Both the position numbers and the translations under genes were made by a program. A stretch of 64,000 bases of DNA from Luteolibacter pohnpeiensis (GTDB lineage: Bacteria > Verrucomicrobiota > Verrucomicrobiia > Verrucomicrobiales > Akkermansiaceae): contig NZ_JAENIJ010000005.1 of the NCBI RefSeq assembly GCF_016595435.1, positions 1-64,000 on the forward strand, read 5' to 3'. The notes under the pieces are model-generated. The model saw nothing but the letters and a program-made list of their open reading frames with translations, made no database searches and was not told the origin of the DNA. Of this stretch, positions 38,435 through 48,940 are shown piece by piece (positions within the stretch are counted from its first letter, which is position 1; the number at the start of each line of letters is the position of its first letter).

Positions 38435-38472
38435 GGGTGACTTCTAGTTGATTCGGTGAAGGGAAGGCAAGT

Positions 38473-39459
<987 letters not shown>

Positions 39460-39509
39460 GGGGAAGAATATAAACCTAGATACTTCAAGGGATCAAACCA
39501 TCTACATTG

Positions 39510-39521
39510 ACGTGATCACGT
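39510..39521. promoter_or_regulatory. 12-bp perfect palindrome in the PEP-CTERM/lemA divergent region
   Basis: The sequence ACGTGATCACGT is a perfect palindrome 51 bp upstream of the PEP-CTERM start codon and in the intergenic region shared with lemA. It looks like a dimeric regulator site. No regulator is encoded nearby. Confidence 0.45.
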
Positions 39522-39594
39522 TAGGTAAATCAGGGGTTTTGCGTTGTTAGAGAACGAGTTTGATGATATTGTCGATTTTAAATCAATGAGTTGT

Positions 39595-39627
39595 GAATGA
39601 ATAACGCATTCGCGTTATGCGTCATTC
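39595..39627. promoter_or_regulatory. Extended inverted repeat upstream of lemA
   Basis: ATAACGC (39601-39607) and GCGTTAT (39612-39618) form a perfect 7-bp stem with loop ATTC. Outer arms GAATGA and TCATTC extend it with a 3-base bulge. There is no T-run, so an operator or leader structure of lemA is more likely than a terminator. Confidence 0.45.
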
Positions 39628-39692
39628 GCATGGAAAGAGTCGTGATTTTTGGAATGGCAAGATCAAGAAAATGCGGCATAGATTCAAAGGTG

Positions 39693-40292
39693 ATGACTGT
39701 AATTTTAATCATTGTGGCGGTCGTAGTTGTCCTTGTCATCTTTTTGGCACTTTGGGTGATGGGACTCTACAACACGCTGGTCCGTGCGAGGAATTTCTAT
39801 CGGAATGCCTTCGCTCAAATCGATGTGCAGCTGAAGCGGCGTCACGATCTGATTCCCAATCTCGTCGAAACTGCGAAAGCCTATCTGGCTCATGAGCGTG
39901 AGACGCTGGAGGCCGTGATCGCAGCGCGGAACTCGGCAGAAACCGCGCGTTCCCACGCAGCGGCGGATCCAACGAATGGTGGCGCGATCAATCAACTTGC
40001 GGGCGCAGAAGCAGGGCTCGGAGGAGCGCTCGGTCGGCTGTTTGCAGTTGCCGAATCGTATCCAGACCTCAAAGCGAACCAGACCATGATGCAGTTGAGC
40101 GAGGAACTCACGACAACCGAAAACAAGGTTTCGTTTGCCCGCCAGGCCTACAATGATGCCGTGATGAAGTACAACAACTTGCTGGAAACCATTCCAACCA
40201 ACATCATTGCCGGGATGTTCAACTTCGTGACCGCCGCTTCTTTTGAAGTTTCTGATGCGAGCGAGCGTGAAGCGGTGAAGGTGAAGTTCTGA
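39693..40292 (+). CDS. lemA: LemA family protein
   Basis: One N-terminal helix (MTVILIIVAVVVVLVIFLALW) followed by a long helical bundle with the LemA signature YNTLVRARNFYRNAFAQIDVQLKRRHDLIPNL split across residues 27-57, and YNDAVMKYNNLLETIPTNIIAGMF near the end. The ATG at 39693 puts the helix at the N-terminus; the frame is open upstream but that part covers the inverted repeat. LemA genes often sit next to M48 peptidases, as here (19 bp gap). Function is poorly known. Confidence 0.93.
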   Translation: MTVILIIVAVVVVLVIFLALWVMGLYNTLVRARNFYRNAFAQIDVQLKRRHDLIPNLVETAKAYLAHERETLEAVIAARNSAETARSHAAADPTNGGAINQLAGAEAGLGGALGRLFAVAESYPDLKANQTMMQLSEELTTTENKVSFARQAYNDAVMKYNNLLETIPTNIIAGMFNFVTAASFEVSDASEREAVKVKF

Positions 40293-40311
40293 TTGGAGGT
40301 GGTTCCCGCGA

Positions 40312-42234
40312 ATGGACTTTTTTGAGGCTCAGGAAAAAGCATTGAAGCAAACCAGACGGCTGGTCCTCTGGTTTGCGCTCTGTGTGGTGGGCGTGATGAT
40401 CACGCTTTACCTCGCCGCGGTTTTCATCCGCCCATTTTTGATACAACCGGACGCGACCCATCTGAGCTGGTGGGACCCCCAATTGGCGGCGATCATTTGC
40501 CCCACGGTTGGGGGAATCATTGTCCTGGGAAGTTTGTTCAAGCTCGTCCAGCTCTCTGCGGGCGGAAGCGTTGTGGCGCGGGACATGGGAGCCAGACCGG
40601 TCGATCCATCCACCAGTGATCCGCTGGAGCGCCGCCTTCTGAACGTGGTCGAGGAAATGTCGATCGCCTCTGGTTTGTCCGCTCCTCAGGTCTGGGTGAT
40701 GGATGCCGAGGACGGAATCAACGCCTTTGCCGCTGGCACGGATCCGTCCAACGCGGTGGTGGCTGTGACCCGAGGCTGTCTGGAGCGCTTGAACCGTGAG
40801 GAACTTCAAGGCGTGGTCGGGCACGAGTTCAGCCACATCCTGAATGGCGACATGAAATTGAACATGCGGCTGATGGGCTGGGTGTTCGGTCTGATCATGA
40901 TCGCCATGCTCGGAAAAATGTTGATCGAGCTGCTCAGGTTCAGTCGCGGATCGCGTGATTCGAAGGGGAACGGCGCGATCATCGGCGTGGTGGTGGCAGG
41001 GCTTGCCATGTGGCTGGTGGGTTCGATCGGCGTTTTCTTTGCACGCTTGCTCCAGGCGGCGGTTTCCCGGCAGCGCGAATTTCTCGCAGATGCTTCCGCG
41101 GTCCAGTTCACCCGGAATCCGGATGGCTTGGCAAATGCACTGAAAAAGATCGGCGGCTTTTCCAAAAATGGAGCCCTGCACAGCTCCAAGGCCTCGGAGG
41201 CACGGCACATGTTTTTCGTGAAAAGCGAGTTGATGGGCCTCGGGCTTTCCACTCATCCGCCGCTGAAGCAGCGCATCAAGGCAATCGATCCGTCATGGAA
41301 CGGAGAAATGTTGCAGGGAGAGACGGAGGAAATCTTTCGCGATCGCGAACGCCCAGATCCAGATGCCCCATTTTGGGATGGCCGACCGAGCGGCGCGATC
41401 CCATCGCGTCTTGCTCCAGAATCGGAACCGCTCCAATTGGAAGAGCTGGGCGATAGCCAAAGGATGGACCCTAAAGTGGGGGAGGCGATCCATCGCCAGC
41501 TGAGCGAGCGCAATGTCGTGTTTCGATCCAAAACCGAAGCGAAGGCACTGCTGTATGGCCTTCTGTTGGCGCAGGACCCGACACTGCATGAATCCTGCTT
41601 TGATCTTCTCGCGACGAAGGCAAGCCGGGCCATGGCGGAAAATGCGGCGATTTGGAATCGCGAGCTGGCCGGCCGTCCGGCTTCGGAAAAGCTGGCCCTG
41701 GTCGATCTTTCGCTGCCCTGGCTGCGACGGATGAGTCGGAGCGAGGCGAAACAATTCATCGAGATCACCCGGGAGCTGATTCATGCGGACGGACACGTGA
41801 ACCTGTTCGAGTTCATGCTGCAAAAAGTCATCGAACGCCAGATTGCGGTCGGGCTTGGGCTCCGGGCGGTCGCGGGCATTCGGTATCACACTTTGGCCGA
41901 TGTTTCGCATGAAGCGGCGGTGTTGATCGGTGCGTTTGCGGCGATTTCGGGCGATCCAGAAGCGGTGGAAGCAGGCGTTGTGGAATTTTGGCATCGCTCC
42001 GGGGTGGATTTGAATCCTGTCGACCCCGAAAAATGCACTTTGGCGGATGTAGCCAAGGCATTGGTGAAGCTGGAAGCGGCTAGTCCGGTGGTAAAAGTCC
42101 GAATTCTGAAAATTTGTGCTCTGGTCGCGCTGCACGACAATTCCCTGGAAGACGGGGAAATCGAGCTACTGCGGGCAGCTGCGGAAGCAATTGGCGCTCC
42201 TTTGCCGCCTCTTTCGACCGCAATGAAGTCTTAG
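40312..42234 (+). CDS. M48 family membrane zinc metallopeptidase (HtpX-like)
   Basis: Two N-terminal helices and two after the active site frame the zinc motif H171-E-F-S-H175 (VVGHEFSHILNGD); the third ligand Glu is in REFLADASAV. This is the HtpX/BepA-type M48 layout, extended by about 300 residues (helical, from 340 on) that may be a TerB-like or substrate domain (RSEAKQFIEITRELIHADGHVNLFEFML). The product is 640 residues. It probably cuts misfolded membrane or envelope proteins, in partnership with LemA. Confidence 0.92.
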   Translation: MDFFEAQEKALKQTRRLVLWFALCVVGVMITLYLAAVFIRPFLIQPDATHLSWWDPQLAAIICPTVGGIIVLGSLFKLVQLSAGGSVVARDMGARPVDPSTSDPLERRLLNVVEEMSIASGLSAPQVWVMDAEDGINAFAAGTDPSNAVVAVTRGCLERLNREELQGVVGHEFSHILNGDMKLNMRLMGWVFGLIMIAMLGKMLIELLRFSRGSRDSKGNGAIIGVVVAGLAMWLVGSIGVFFARLLQAAVSRQREFLADASAVQFTRNPDGLANALKKIGGFSKNGALHSSKASEARHMFFVKSELMGLGLSTHPPLKQRIKAIDPSWNGEMLQGETEEIFRDRERPDPDAPFWDGRPSGAIPSRLAPESEPLQLEELGDSQRMDPKVGEAIHRQLSERNVVFRSKTEAKALLYGLLLAQDPTLHESCFDLLATKASRAMAENAAIWNRELAGRPASEKLALVDLSLPWLRRMSRSEAKQFIEITRELIHADGHVNLFEFMLQKVIERQIAVGLGLRAVAGIRYHTLADVSHEAAVLIGAFAAISGDPEAVEAGVVEFWHRSGVDLNPVDPEKCTLADVAKALVKLEAASPVVKVRILKICALVALHDNSLEDGEIELLRAAAEAIGAPLPPLSTAMKS

Positions 42235-42261
42235 ACCGAATGCGCACTTGCGTTCAGGCCA

Positions 42262-43149
42262 GTGCTCGGAGAAGGTCCGCGTGCCGTGATTTCGGATAAA
42301 CGCAAGCCACTCTGGCTGTTGCCAAACTTATTGAGCCTGGACGCCCCGCTGGTTGCGGTCGCGTGGCTGTTCGTTTTTGCGAAAACCTGGCGAGTTGCAT
42401 CTCATCCGTGGAGTGCTTACGCTGTGTTGTTTCTGGCGGTTTGGGTGATCTATGTGGCAGACCGCCTGCTGGACGCGGCGTTGCGGAAAAACGATCCGAA
42501 ACGCTGCGAGGAACGGCATCACTTCCACTGGCGGCATCGAGGCAAATTCCTGATCGGCCTGACGGTTGCGACGATTACCTGCCTGGGGTTGACCGTCACC
42601 ACCCTGCCCATTGCCCTGTTTGCTTACATTTTCATGGGAATGATACTGGTGATGGCGTTTTTTGCGATGTCACTGTTCTCCAGCGAGGGCGGGAATGAGA
42701 TCTCGTATTTGAAAAACATCTTTGGCGGTCTGGCTTTCGGCTATGGCACCGCGATGCTGGCCCACGTGTATCAACCGGCGATGGGCGGGCCGTTGGAGCT
42801 GCTGAAAACCCGTGAGTTCCTGTGCTTTTCCGCCCTGTGTGTGCTCAACATTTCCGCCATCGATCTGTGGGAACACTCCAATCGATCACCCGATCCCGAG
42901 GTGAAAGCGGCTGACGAATTGGCGTTGACCCTGCCTTTGACTCTGCTGGGTGGAGCCTCGCTGGTGTTTGCCCTTTTGGACCACCAATTCAGCACCAGGC
43001 CGTTTTTTTATGCGACTTTGACCGGTGCCGCACTGCTGCAAATCCTGAATCGCACCAAATCGCGGTTTTCGTTGATGGCGCTCCGGGTCCTCGCCGATGT
43101 GGCATTGATGATTCCACTGATCATTTTTGTGGCATTTCCCAGTAACTGA
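42262..43149 (+). CDS. Polytopic membrane protein, distantly UbiA-like
   Basis: The protein has about eight hydrophobic helices. Acidic residues lie at positions that recall prenyltransferases (LSLDAPLVAVAW; WVIYVADRLLDA), but the NDxxDxxxD motifs of true UbiA enzymes are not clear, so this is a loose resemblance. The start is GTG at 42262, or GTG at 42286 (MISDKRKPLWLLPN). It is followed after 62 bp by the adenylate kinase gene. Function is unknown. Confidence 0.65.
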   Translation: MLGEGPRAVISDKRKPLWLLPNLLSLDAPLVAVAWLFVFAKTWRVASHPWSAYAVLFLAVWVIYVADRLLDAALRKNDPKRCEERHHFHWRHRGKFLIGLTVATITCLGLTVTTLPIALFAYIFMGMILVMAFFAMSLFSSEGGNEISYLKNIFGGLAFGYGTAMLAHVYQPAMGGPLELLKTREFLCFSALCVLNISAIDLWEHSNRSPDPEVKAADELALTLPLTLLGGASLVFALLDHQFSTRPFFYATLTGAALLQILNRTKSRFSLMALRVLADVALMIPLIIFVAFPSN

Positions 43150-43211
43150 GGTTGAGCAAGGCTAAGGACTTGCGGCGCGGGTCGGCGTTCCCTAATTATT
43201 TCCCTCCCGGC

Positions 43212-43844
43212 ATGTCACCCGTTCACGATTTCAGAAAACCAGCCATCATCATCCTCGGCGCTCCAGGTTCCGGCAAGGGAACACAGGGCAAGATCCTTGG
43301 CACGATTCCGCGATTTTTTCACTGCGCCTGTGGTGATGTGTTCCGGTCATTGGATACCCGCACCGCACTCGGCCAGAAATTCGTCGAGTATTCGAGCCGC
43401 GGTGAGTTGGTTCCCGACGAGTTGACGATCGAGCTCTGGAAGGCGCAGATCGACAACCTGGCGGACAGCCACGTCTACAAACCGGATATCGACACTTTGG
43501 TGCTCGATGGCATTCCGCGAAATGTTGAGCAGGCGAGAATCCTTGAGCGGCATTTGGAAGTTCACCATGTGTTCCATCTGTCCTGCCCGAACCGGAATGA
43601 ATTGGCCCGCCGCATGCGCAAACGTGCCCTCAAGGACAACCGGCTGGACGACGCAAGTGACCGGGTGATCGATCAACGGATTGCGACGTATGAGGCTGAA
43701 ACCAAGCCCATTCTGGAGTATTATCCGGATGAGAAGATCACCACCATTGATGCGACCCAGGCACCGGTGAAGGTGGTTTCAGAAATCATCTCGAAGATTC
43801 TCACCCTGCCTCTTCACCCGGAGAACGAAGGACAAATATTCTGA
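43212..43844 (+). CDS. Adenylate kinase family nucleoside monophosphate kinase
   Basis: The P-loop GAPGSGKGTQ (16-25) and the CGDVFRS and DGIPRN motifs identify the adenylate kinase family, which balances AMP, ADP and ATP. The usual DGFPR is DGIPR here, and the AMP-side region is a little divergent, so another NMP kinase is possible. The ATG at 43212 (210 residues) is preferred to a TTG at 43152. fmt follows in the same direction. Confidence 0.88.
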   Translation: MSPVHDFRKPAIIILGAPGSGKGTQGKILGTIPRFFHCACGDVFRSLDTRTALGQKFVEYSSRGELVPDELTIELWKAQIDNLADSHVYKPDIDTLVLDGIPRNVEQARILERHLEVHHVFHLSCPNRNELARRMRKRALKDNRLDDASDRVIDQRIATYEAETKPILEYYPDEKITTIDATQAPVKVVSEIISKILTLPLHPENEGQIF

Positions 43845-43858
43845 TCCAGATCGAAGCC

Positions 43859-44779
43859 ATGCGCCTGATTTTCGTAGCGACCGGCGACATCGCCCTGCCA
43901 TCTTTTCGCCACTTGTTAGAGCATGGCCCCAAGCCGCTCGCGTTGGTGACCCAGCCCGATAAACCGGTGGGGCGGCATCAGGTGTTGACCCCACCCGCGA
44001 TCAAAACCGAAGCACTCGCCGCCGGAATCCCGGTGCTGCAGCCTGGGAAAATCGGTGACATTTCCGAGGAACTTGAAGCCATGAACCCGGAAGTCATCGC
44101 GGTGATGGCCTACGGGCAAATCTTGCGGAAAAATGTTCTAACGCTTGCCAGCAAGGCGATCATCAATCTGCACGCCTCTTTGTTGCCGAAATATCGTGGT
44201 GCTGCCTGCATTCAGGCGGCGATCGATGCCGGCGACGCGACTACTGGAGTCACGGCGATCCACGTGGTGCGGGAATTGGATGCCGGTGACATGATTTGCG
44301 ATCGGGCGATCCCCATTGAGACCGGTGAAACCGGAGGGAGCATGCACGATAAGTTGGCCGACCTGGCGGCACTGGTGCTGCAGGATGCCTTGGATAAGCT
44401 TCAGGCAGACGAGGCGACCGGCGAACCACAGGATGTCGAGAAATCGTCTTACATTCCGAAACTGGAACGCGATGACGGGCGCTTGGATTGGCAGCGGAGT
44501 GCAGAAGCGATTGAGCGCCGAATCCGCGCGTATGATCCATGGCCGGGAACCTTCACGTTGGTTGCGGAGGATGGAAAATCGAAGCGCCTGAAAATTTTTC
44601 CACCGACCGAGGTGGTCGATCTCAACCTCCAGCCTGGAGAGTTGGCTCCACAGGCTGGTGATTTGATCGTCGGTTGCGGCACCGGGGCGTTGAAGCTCAC
44701 TCTGGTTCAGCCGGAAGGCGGAAAGCGAATGAGTGCCGCGGATTATGTGCGAGGCAGAAAGCCGACCTCAATGAACTGA
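43859..44779 (+). CDS. fmt: Methionyl-tRNA formyltransferase
   Basis: Transfers a formyl group from 10-formyl-THF to initiator Met-tRNA. The 306-residue product shows the folate/catalytic region INLHASLLPKYRGAACIQAAI, GVTAIHVVRELDAGDMI, and the C-terminal domain with RAYDPWPGTFT. Length is typical. The 3' end overlaps the convergent aminotransferase gene by 12 bp. def is not next to it, as it is in many genomes. Confidence 0.95.
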   Translation: MRLIFVATGDIALPSFRHLLEHGPKPLALVTQPDKPVGRHQVLTPPAIKTEALAAGIPVLQPGKIGDISEELEAMNPEVIAVMAYGQILRKNVLTLASKAIINLHASLLPKYRGAACIQAAIDAGDATTGVTAIHVVRELDAGDMICDRAIPIETGETGGSMHDKLADLAALVLQDALDKLQADEATGEPQDVEKSSYIPKLERDDGRLDWQRSAEAIERRIRAYDPWPGTFTLVAEDGKSKRLKIFPPTEVVDLNLQPGELAPQAGDLIVGCGTGALKLTLVQPEGGKRMSAADYVRGRKPTSMN

Positions 44780-45931
44780 AGCGGGCTCCAGCTTGAGGCA
44801 GGCTGCTTTCATTTTTTCGAGACCTTCCATCATCACGGATTTCGGGCAGCCGAAGTTGAAACGCACGCGGCCCGGCCAGCCGAACAAGGCACCATCCTGC
44901 AGGAATAATCCGGCTTCATCTTCGAAGAATTTCGCTGGATTTTCCTGGCCGAGTTCACGGGCGTCGATCCATGCGAGATAGGTCGCTTCAGGTTCGAGGA
45001 TGGAAAGTCCCGGGCACTGGTTGTTGATGAAGTCGACCAGCGTATCGCGGTTCTCTTTCAGATACGCGACCAATTCCAGACGCCATGGTTCGCCATATTT
45101 GTATGCGGCTTCACCTGCATAGTAGGCGAAGACATTGATTTCAGAAAGCGTGTGACCGCGGGTCGCGGTGAACTTGCGGCGGATGGTGTCGTCGGGAATC
45201 ACGGCAAAGGCGAAAGCGAGACCGGCGATGTTCCAGGTTTTGCTCGGAGCAAGAAGCGTGATGGTGTTCTTCTGCAATTCCGCAGGCAGATTGACGGCGG
45301 AAAAATGAGGAGTACTAGACTCATCGTAAACCAAGTCGCAGTGGATTTCATCCGAGACGAGCACCATGTCATGCTTCACGCAAAAACGGGCGACCTTTTC
45401 AACTTCTTCCGCTGTGAACACGCGGCCGAGTGGATTCTGTGGATTGCAGAGCAGGAACAACTTGGTTTCCGGCGTGACGGCTTCTTCCATGGCTTCCCAA
45501 TCGAAGGTCCATTTACCGTCTTCCAAAACGTGATCGACGGTGATGAGCCCGACCTTTGCGTCGTGGTGCACACCGAGGAATGGCGGGTAAGCCGGGGTGC
45601 AGGTCATCAGGCTGTCACCCGCTTTGCAGAAAGCGCGGGCGGAAAGCGAGAGCGCGGGGACCAGGCCGCCGAGGTGAACGATGTGCTCCATCGGAACCTC
45701 CGCATGGCGGCGTGTTTTCAGGTAGTTGAGCACCGCTTCATTCACGCCAGCGTGAGCCTGCGCGTAACCGAACACTCCGTGGTCCACACGTGCGTGCAGG
45801 GCTTCCAGGATTTCCGGCGCGGACTCGAAGTCCATGTCTGCGACCCAGAATGGAAGTAATTCCGGCCTGCGATCGTATTTGATGCACCCGGTGGTCTTCC
45901 TCGGAATGATCTTATCAAAGTCAAATTTCAT
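44768..45931 (-). CDS. PatB/MalY-type PLP-dependent C-S lyase or aminotransferase
   Basis: Fold-type I PLP enzyme of 387 residues. Family marks are LPFWVADMDFESAPEI, the VSDEIHCDLVYD cofactor-contact segment and the Schiff-base Lys in LLAPSKTWNIAGLAFA. These are typical of PatB/MalY proteins, usually cystathionine beta-lyases; an aminotransferase role remains possible. It stands alone. Confidence 0.9.
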   Translation of the reverse strand: MKFDFDKIIPRKTTGCIKYDRRPELLPFWVADMDFESAPEILEALHARVDHGVFGYAQAHAGVNEAVLNYLKTRRHAEVPMEHIVHLGGLVPALSLSARAFCKAGDSLMTCTPAYPPFLGVHHDAKVGLITVDHVLEDGKWTFDWEAMEEAVTPETKLFLLCNPQNPLGRVFTAEEVEKVARFCVKHDMVLVSDEIHCDLVYDESSTPHFSAVNLPAELQKNTITLLAPSKTWNIAGLAFAFAVIPDDTIRRKFTATRGHTLSEINVFAYYAGEAAYKYGEPWRLELVAYLKENRDTLVDFINNQCPGLSILEPEATYLAWIDARELGQENPAKFFEDEAGLFLQDGALFGWPGRVRFNFGCPKSVMMEGLEKMKAACLKLEPASVH

Positions 45932-46002
45932 CTTAACGGCCTTTTGGGCCAGATGGCCGCCGGTTTCAAGCCGAACCGGGGAATTGTCGGAATTAGCATC
46001 AG

Positions 46003-47190
46003 TTAGGAAAGCCGATCGCGGAAATCCGGATAGCCAAATTCGCGGATGGTTTCCAATCGGCCGTCCCCGTGCTGCAGCACGATAGGCGGATGTTTGACGC
46101 CGTTGAACGTCGTGGTTTTGACCATGGTGTAGTGCGCCATGTCATCGAAAACCAAAATATCGCCAGCCTTGAGGGCGCGCGGAAAAGTGAAATCGCCGAC
46201 GACATCACCGGCCAGGCAAGTGGGGCCACCCAGGCGGTAGGTGTGTGGCAAGTGGGGCTCATTGGTGGCGGCGTGGTAATTTTCGCCTTCCAAGGTGACA
46301 CATGGCGCGGCGTCGGATGGCGCAGGATCAACCAGATAAACATCCGGGCGGTATGGCATTTCCAAGACATCCGGCATGTGAGCGGTTGCTGAGATGGAGA
46401 GAATCGCGATTTGATGACCTGCGGATTCGAACACATCCATCACCTCCGCCCGCAAAACTCCGGAGTGGATGGCTACCGCTTCTCCGGGTTCCAGCCAGAC
46501 CTCGAGATCATATTTCTCCCGGGTTTCCCGCACCAATCGGATCAAGCGATCACGATCATAAAATGGTTTGGTGATCCAGTGACCGCCGCCCATGTTGAGA
46601 TAGGTGAATTGAGGAGATCGCAGTAGGTCGCCGAATTTTTCTTCGACTGCGGCGAGCGTGGTTTCCAAGTCATCGGAATTTTGCTCGCAGAGCGTGTGGA
46701 AATGCAGGCCGGAGATGCCGGTTAGATCGGCTCCTTCGAGCTGATCCGCAGTGATTCCGAGTCTGGAACCTGGCACACACGGATCATAGATGGGGGTTTC
46801 ACCGGTGGAATGCTCGGGATTGATCCGCAGTCCGCATTGCAAATCACCGGAAATGAAACGCGGGTGATTCAGAATGAAATCGCGAAATCGAAACCACTGG
46901 GTGAGTGAGTTGAAATCCAAATGGTCCGTGAATTCACATAAAGCAGCGATGTCCTCCTCATCGTAAGCAGGGGAGTAAGTGATGACGTGTTTCTGGAAAT
47001 AATCGCGCGCCAACTGGGCTTCCCAGAGTCCGGACGCGCAGCAGCCATCGAGATCATCCCGCAAATACGGGAAGGCCTTCCAGCAGGAAAACCCTTTCAG
47101 TGCCAATACCAAATGGCAGTCGGCGGCTTGTTTGACCTGGCGGAGAATCGAGGTGTTGCGCTGCAGGGCAGGTAGCGAAATCAGAAACAT
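46003..47190 (-). CDS. nspC: Carboxynorspermidine decarboxylase
   Basis: PLP enzyme of the alanine-racemase/ODC fold that makes spermidine or norspermidine from the carboxy precursor. The PLP Lys32 is in LALKGFSCW, and the active-site Cys region is GGPTCLAGDVVGDF. HFHTLCEQNSDDL and LNMGGGHWI are family segments. The partner carboxynorspermidine dehydrogenase is not in this window. It lies 60 bp downstream of rpoN on the same strand. Confidence 0.92.
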   Translation of the reverse strand: MFLISLPALQRNTSILRQVKQAADCHLVLALKGFSCWKAFPYLRDDLDGCCASGLWEAQLARDYFQKHVITYSPAYDEEDIAALCEFTDHLDFNSLTQWFRFRDFILNHPRFISGDLQCGLRINPEHSTGETPIYDPCVPGSRLGITADQLEGADLTGISGLHFHTLCEQNSDDLETTLAAVEEKFGDLLRSPQFTYLNMGGGHWITKPFYDRDRLIRLVRETREKYDLEVWLEPGEAVAIHSGVLRAEVMDVFESAGHQIAILSISATAHMPDVLEMPYRPDVYLVDPAPSDAAPCVTLEGENYHAATNEPHLPHTYRLGGPTCLAGDVVGDFTFPRALKAGDILVFDDMAHYTMVKTTTFNGVKHPPIVLQHGDGRLETIREFGYPDFRDRLS

Positions 47191-47250
47191 GAGAGGACGA
47201 TGGCGTTTTGGCGGAGTGGGATCAACCGACGAAGAGTCGACTGGAAAAAA

Positions 47251-48651
47251 TCAAAACGACTTGCGCAGGTGGGACGGCAGAATGTTGAGCTGCTCGCGGT
47301 ATTTCGCCACGGTGCGGCGAGCCACTTTGATCCCTTGCTGGGCGAGTTTTTTCGCCAGGGCATCATCTGACAACGGCTTGGCCGGATTTTCGTGGGCGAC
47401 CAATTGTTGAATGGCCTCCCGCACACCCGCGTTCGAAACTTCCTCGCCATTGCTGGTGTGATAGCCGGTCGCAAAGAACGCTCGCATTTCCATCAGACCG
47501 TGCGGGGTCAGAACGTATTTTCCTGCTACCGCGCGGGAAACAGTGGTCGCGTGCAGGCTCAATTCATCCGCGATGTCATTCATCGTCAACGGGCGAAGAT
47601 ATCGTGGACCGCGGCTGAAAAACAGCGGCTGGTGCTTAATGAGCTGATGTGCAATCGCGAGAATCGTTTCCTGACGCAATGAAATCGATCGGATCAGGCT
47701 GCGGCCGTCCCGAATCTGATCGCGGAGAAACTGGCGCGCTTTGGTATCGGTTCCGTTCCGGCCGATGAGATCTTTGTAAAAGTCGTTGATGCGAAGATTC
47801 GGCAAATGCTCGCCGGTGAGCCGCGCAGACCATTGACCCTCGTCATTCTTTTCGATGATCACATCCGGGAGGATGTAAGGATTTCCCGTAGGATCGAAAT
47901 CGCCACCAGGATTCGGCGTCAGTCGACCGATCCGCGATGCGGCTTCCGTGATGCGCTCGACACTGGTTCCCAATGCTCTGGCAATCTGTGGGTAACGCTT
48001 GCGGGCGAGATCCTCCAAATGGTCGCGAACGATTTTGTATTCGATGGATTCCTGGCCGCCGGTTCGCTCCAGCTGGAGCAGGAGCGATTCTGGAATGCCA
48101 GATGCGCCGACGCCCGGCGGATCAAAGGATTGCACCAATTTCAGTGCCTCATCCATGTGCTTCGGCGGGATGCCTAACCGGATGCACAGATCCTGAGCCG
48201 ACATGTCCAAAAATCCACGTTCGTCGAGATTGCCGATGATCGCTTGGCTTGCATCGCGGATTTCCGGATCGACCATCGCCATATCCAGCTGATACTGCAG
48301 GTGTTGTTGCAGAGTTTCCGGGGCAACGATCGAGTCGTAAAGGCGCTGGCGCCGTTCCTCATCCTCTGAAGTCCAGGGAGAGGATTTGCCATCCATAATG
48401 AGCCGTTCACGCCAATCATCATCCGTCTCATTGAGGTAGTCCATCGAGTCCGCCTCTTCCGGATCCGGTAGTTCCTCGTCCAACGAAACCGACTCGGTAA
48501 TGTCCTCCAAAACTGGATTCACTTCCAAGGCTTGGCGGACCAGTTGCGAAAGCTCAAGCGTGCCAGCCTGCAGAATCTCCAGACTCTTCCGCATTTGCGG
48601 TGCGAGGGTCTGTTGCTGCGATAAGGACTGATGAAGATAGGCTTCTGACAT
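47251..48651 (-). CDS. rpoN: RNA polymerase sigma-54 factor
   Basis: The Gln/Leu-rich region I is at the N-terminus (LSQQQTLAPQMRKSLEILQAG begins near residue 9), followed by an acidic region II, the core-binding domain (GVGASGIPESLLLQLER) and an HTH. The RpoN box ARRTVAKYRE is at 444-453. At 466 residues the length fits. Sigma-54 needs AAA+ enhancer-binding activators, none of which is in the window. A 6-bp hairpin directly abuts the start codon. Confidence 0.96.
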   Translation of the reverse strand: MSEAYLHQSLSQQQTLAPQMRKSLEILQAGTLELSQLVRQALEVNPVLEDITESVSLDEELPDPEEADSMDYLNETDDDWRERLIMDGKSSPWTSEDEERRQRLYDSIVAPETLQQHLQYQLDMAMVDPEIRDASQAIIGNLDERGFLDMSAQDLCIRLGIPPKHMDEALKLVQSFDPPGVGASGIPESLLLQLERTGGQESIEYKIVRDHLEDLARKRYPQIARALGTSVERITEAASRIGRLTPNPGGDFDPTGNPYILPDVIIEKNDEGQWSARLTGEHLPNLRINDFYKDLIGRNGTDTKARQFLRDQIRDGRSLIRSISLRQETILAIAHQLIKHQPLFFSRGPRYLRPLTMNDIADELSLHATTVSRAVAGKYVLTPHGLMEMRAFFATGYHTSNGEEVSNAGVREAIQQLVAHENPAKPLSDDALAKKLAQQGIKVARRTVAKYREQLNILPSHLRKSF

Positions 48652-48940
48652 TTCCGGCGTTTACCGGAATCATTAAAGCGCTCCTTGAGAAGATTGCAGC
48701 AAATATTATGCCACGAGCCCTAAATTTTTTCCAGAGACGGGTTGCGGAGCGGATAAAATGGGTTTCCGCCCAACGGGGAGACATTGAAATTAAATGAGTG
48801 ACTCGATTAATCCAGTGGAAAAATTAAATTTGGGAAAATTTTTGTTTTTGATGCACAATCTCGCTTGAGCCGAGGAATAAATTACCGGCCATCCGGCATT
48901 TACCGATTCGAAAATCGGAGTTTTCTCAGCATATCCCACC
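48652..48940. promoter_or_regulatory. rpoN / YihY-gene divergent intergenic region with two hairpins
   Basis: TTCCGG-CGTTTA-CCGGAA (48652-48669) touches the rpoN start codon on the minus strand. CCGATT-CGAA-AATCGG (48903-48918) lies 22 bp before the plus-strand YihY-like gene. Both would lie in mRNA leaders and could hinder or tune translation. The rest is AT-rich and shows no supported gene. Confidence 0.5.

Noticed and set aside
40219-41256. 345-codon frame antisense to the M48 protease gene
   Set aside because: Composition is rich in His/Arg and has no domain; sense strand encodes an intact peptidase.
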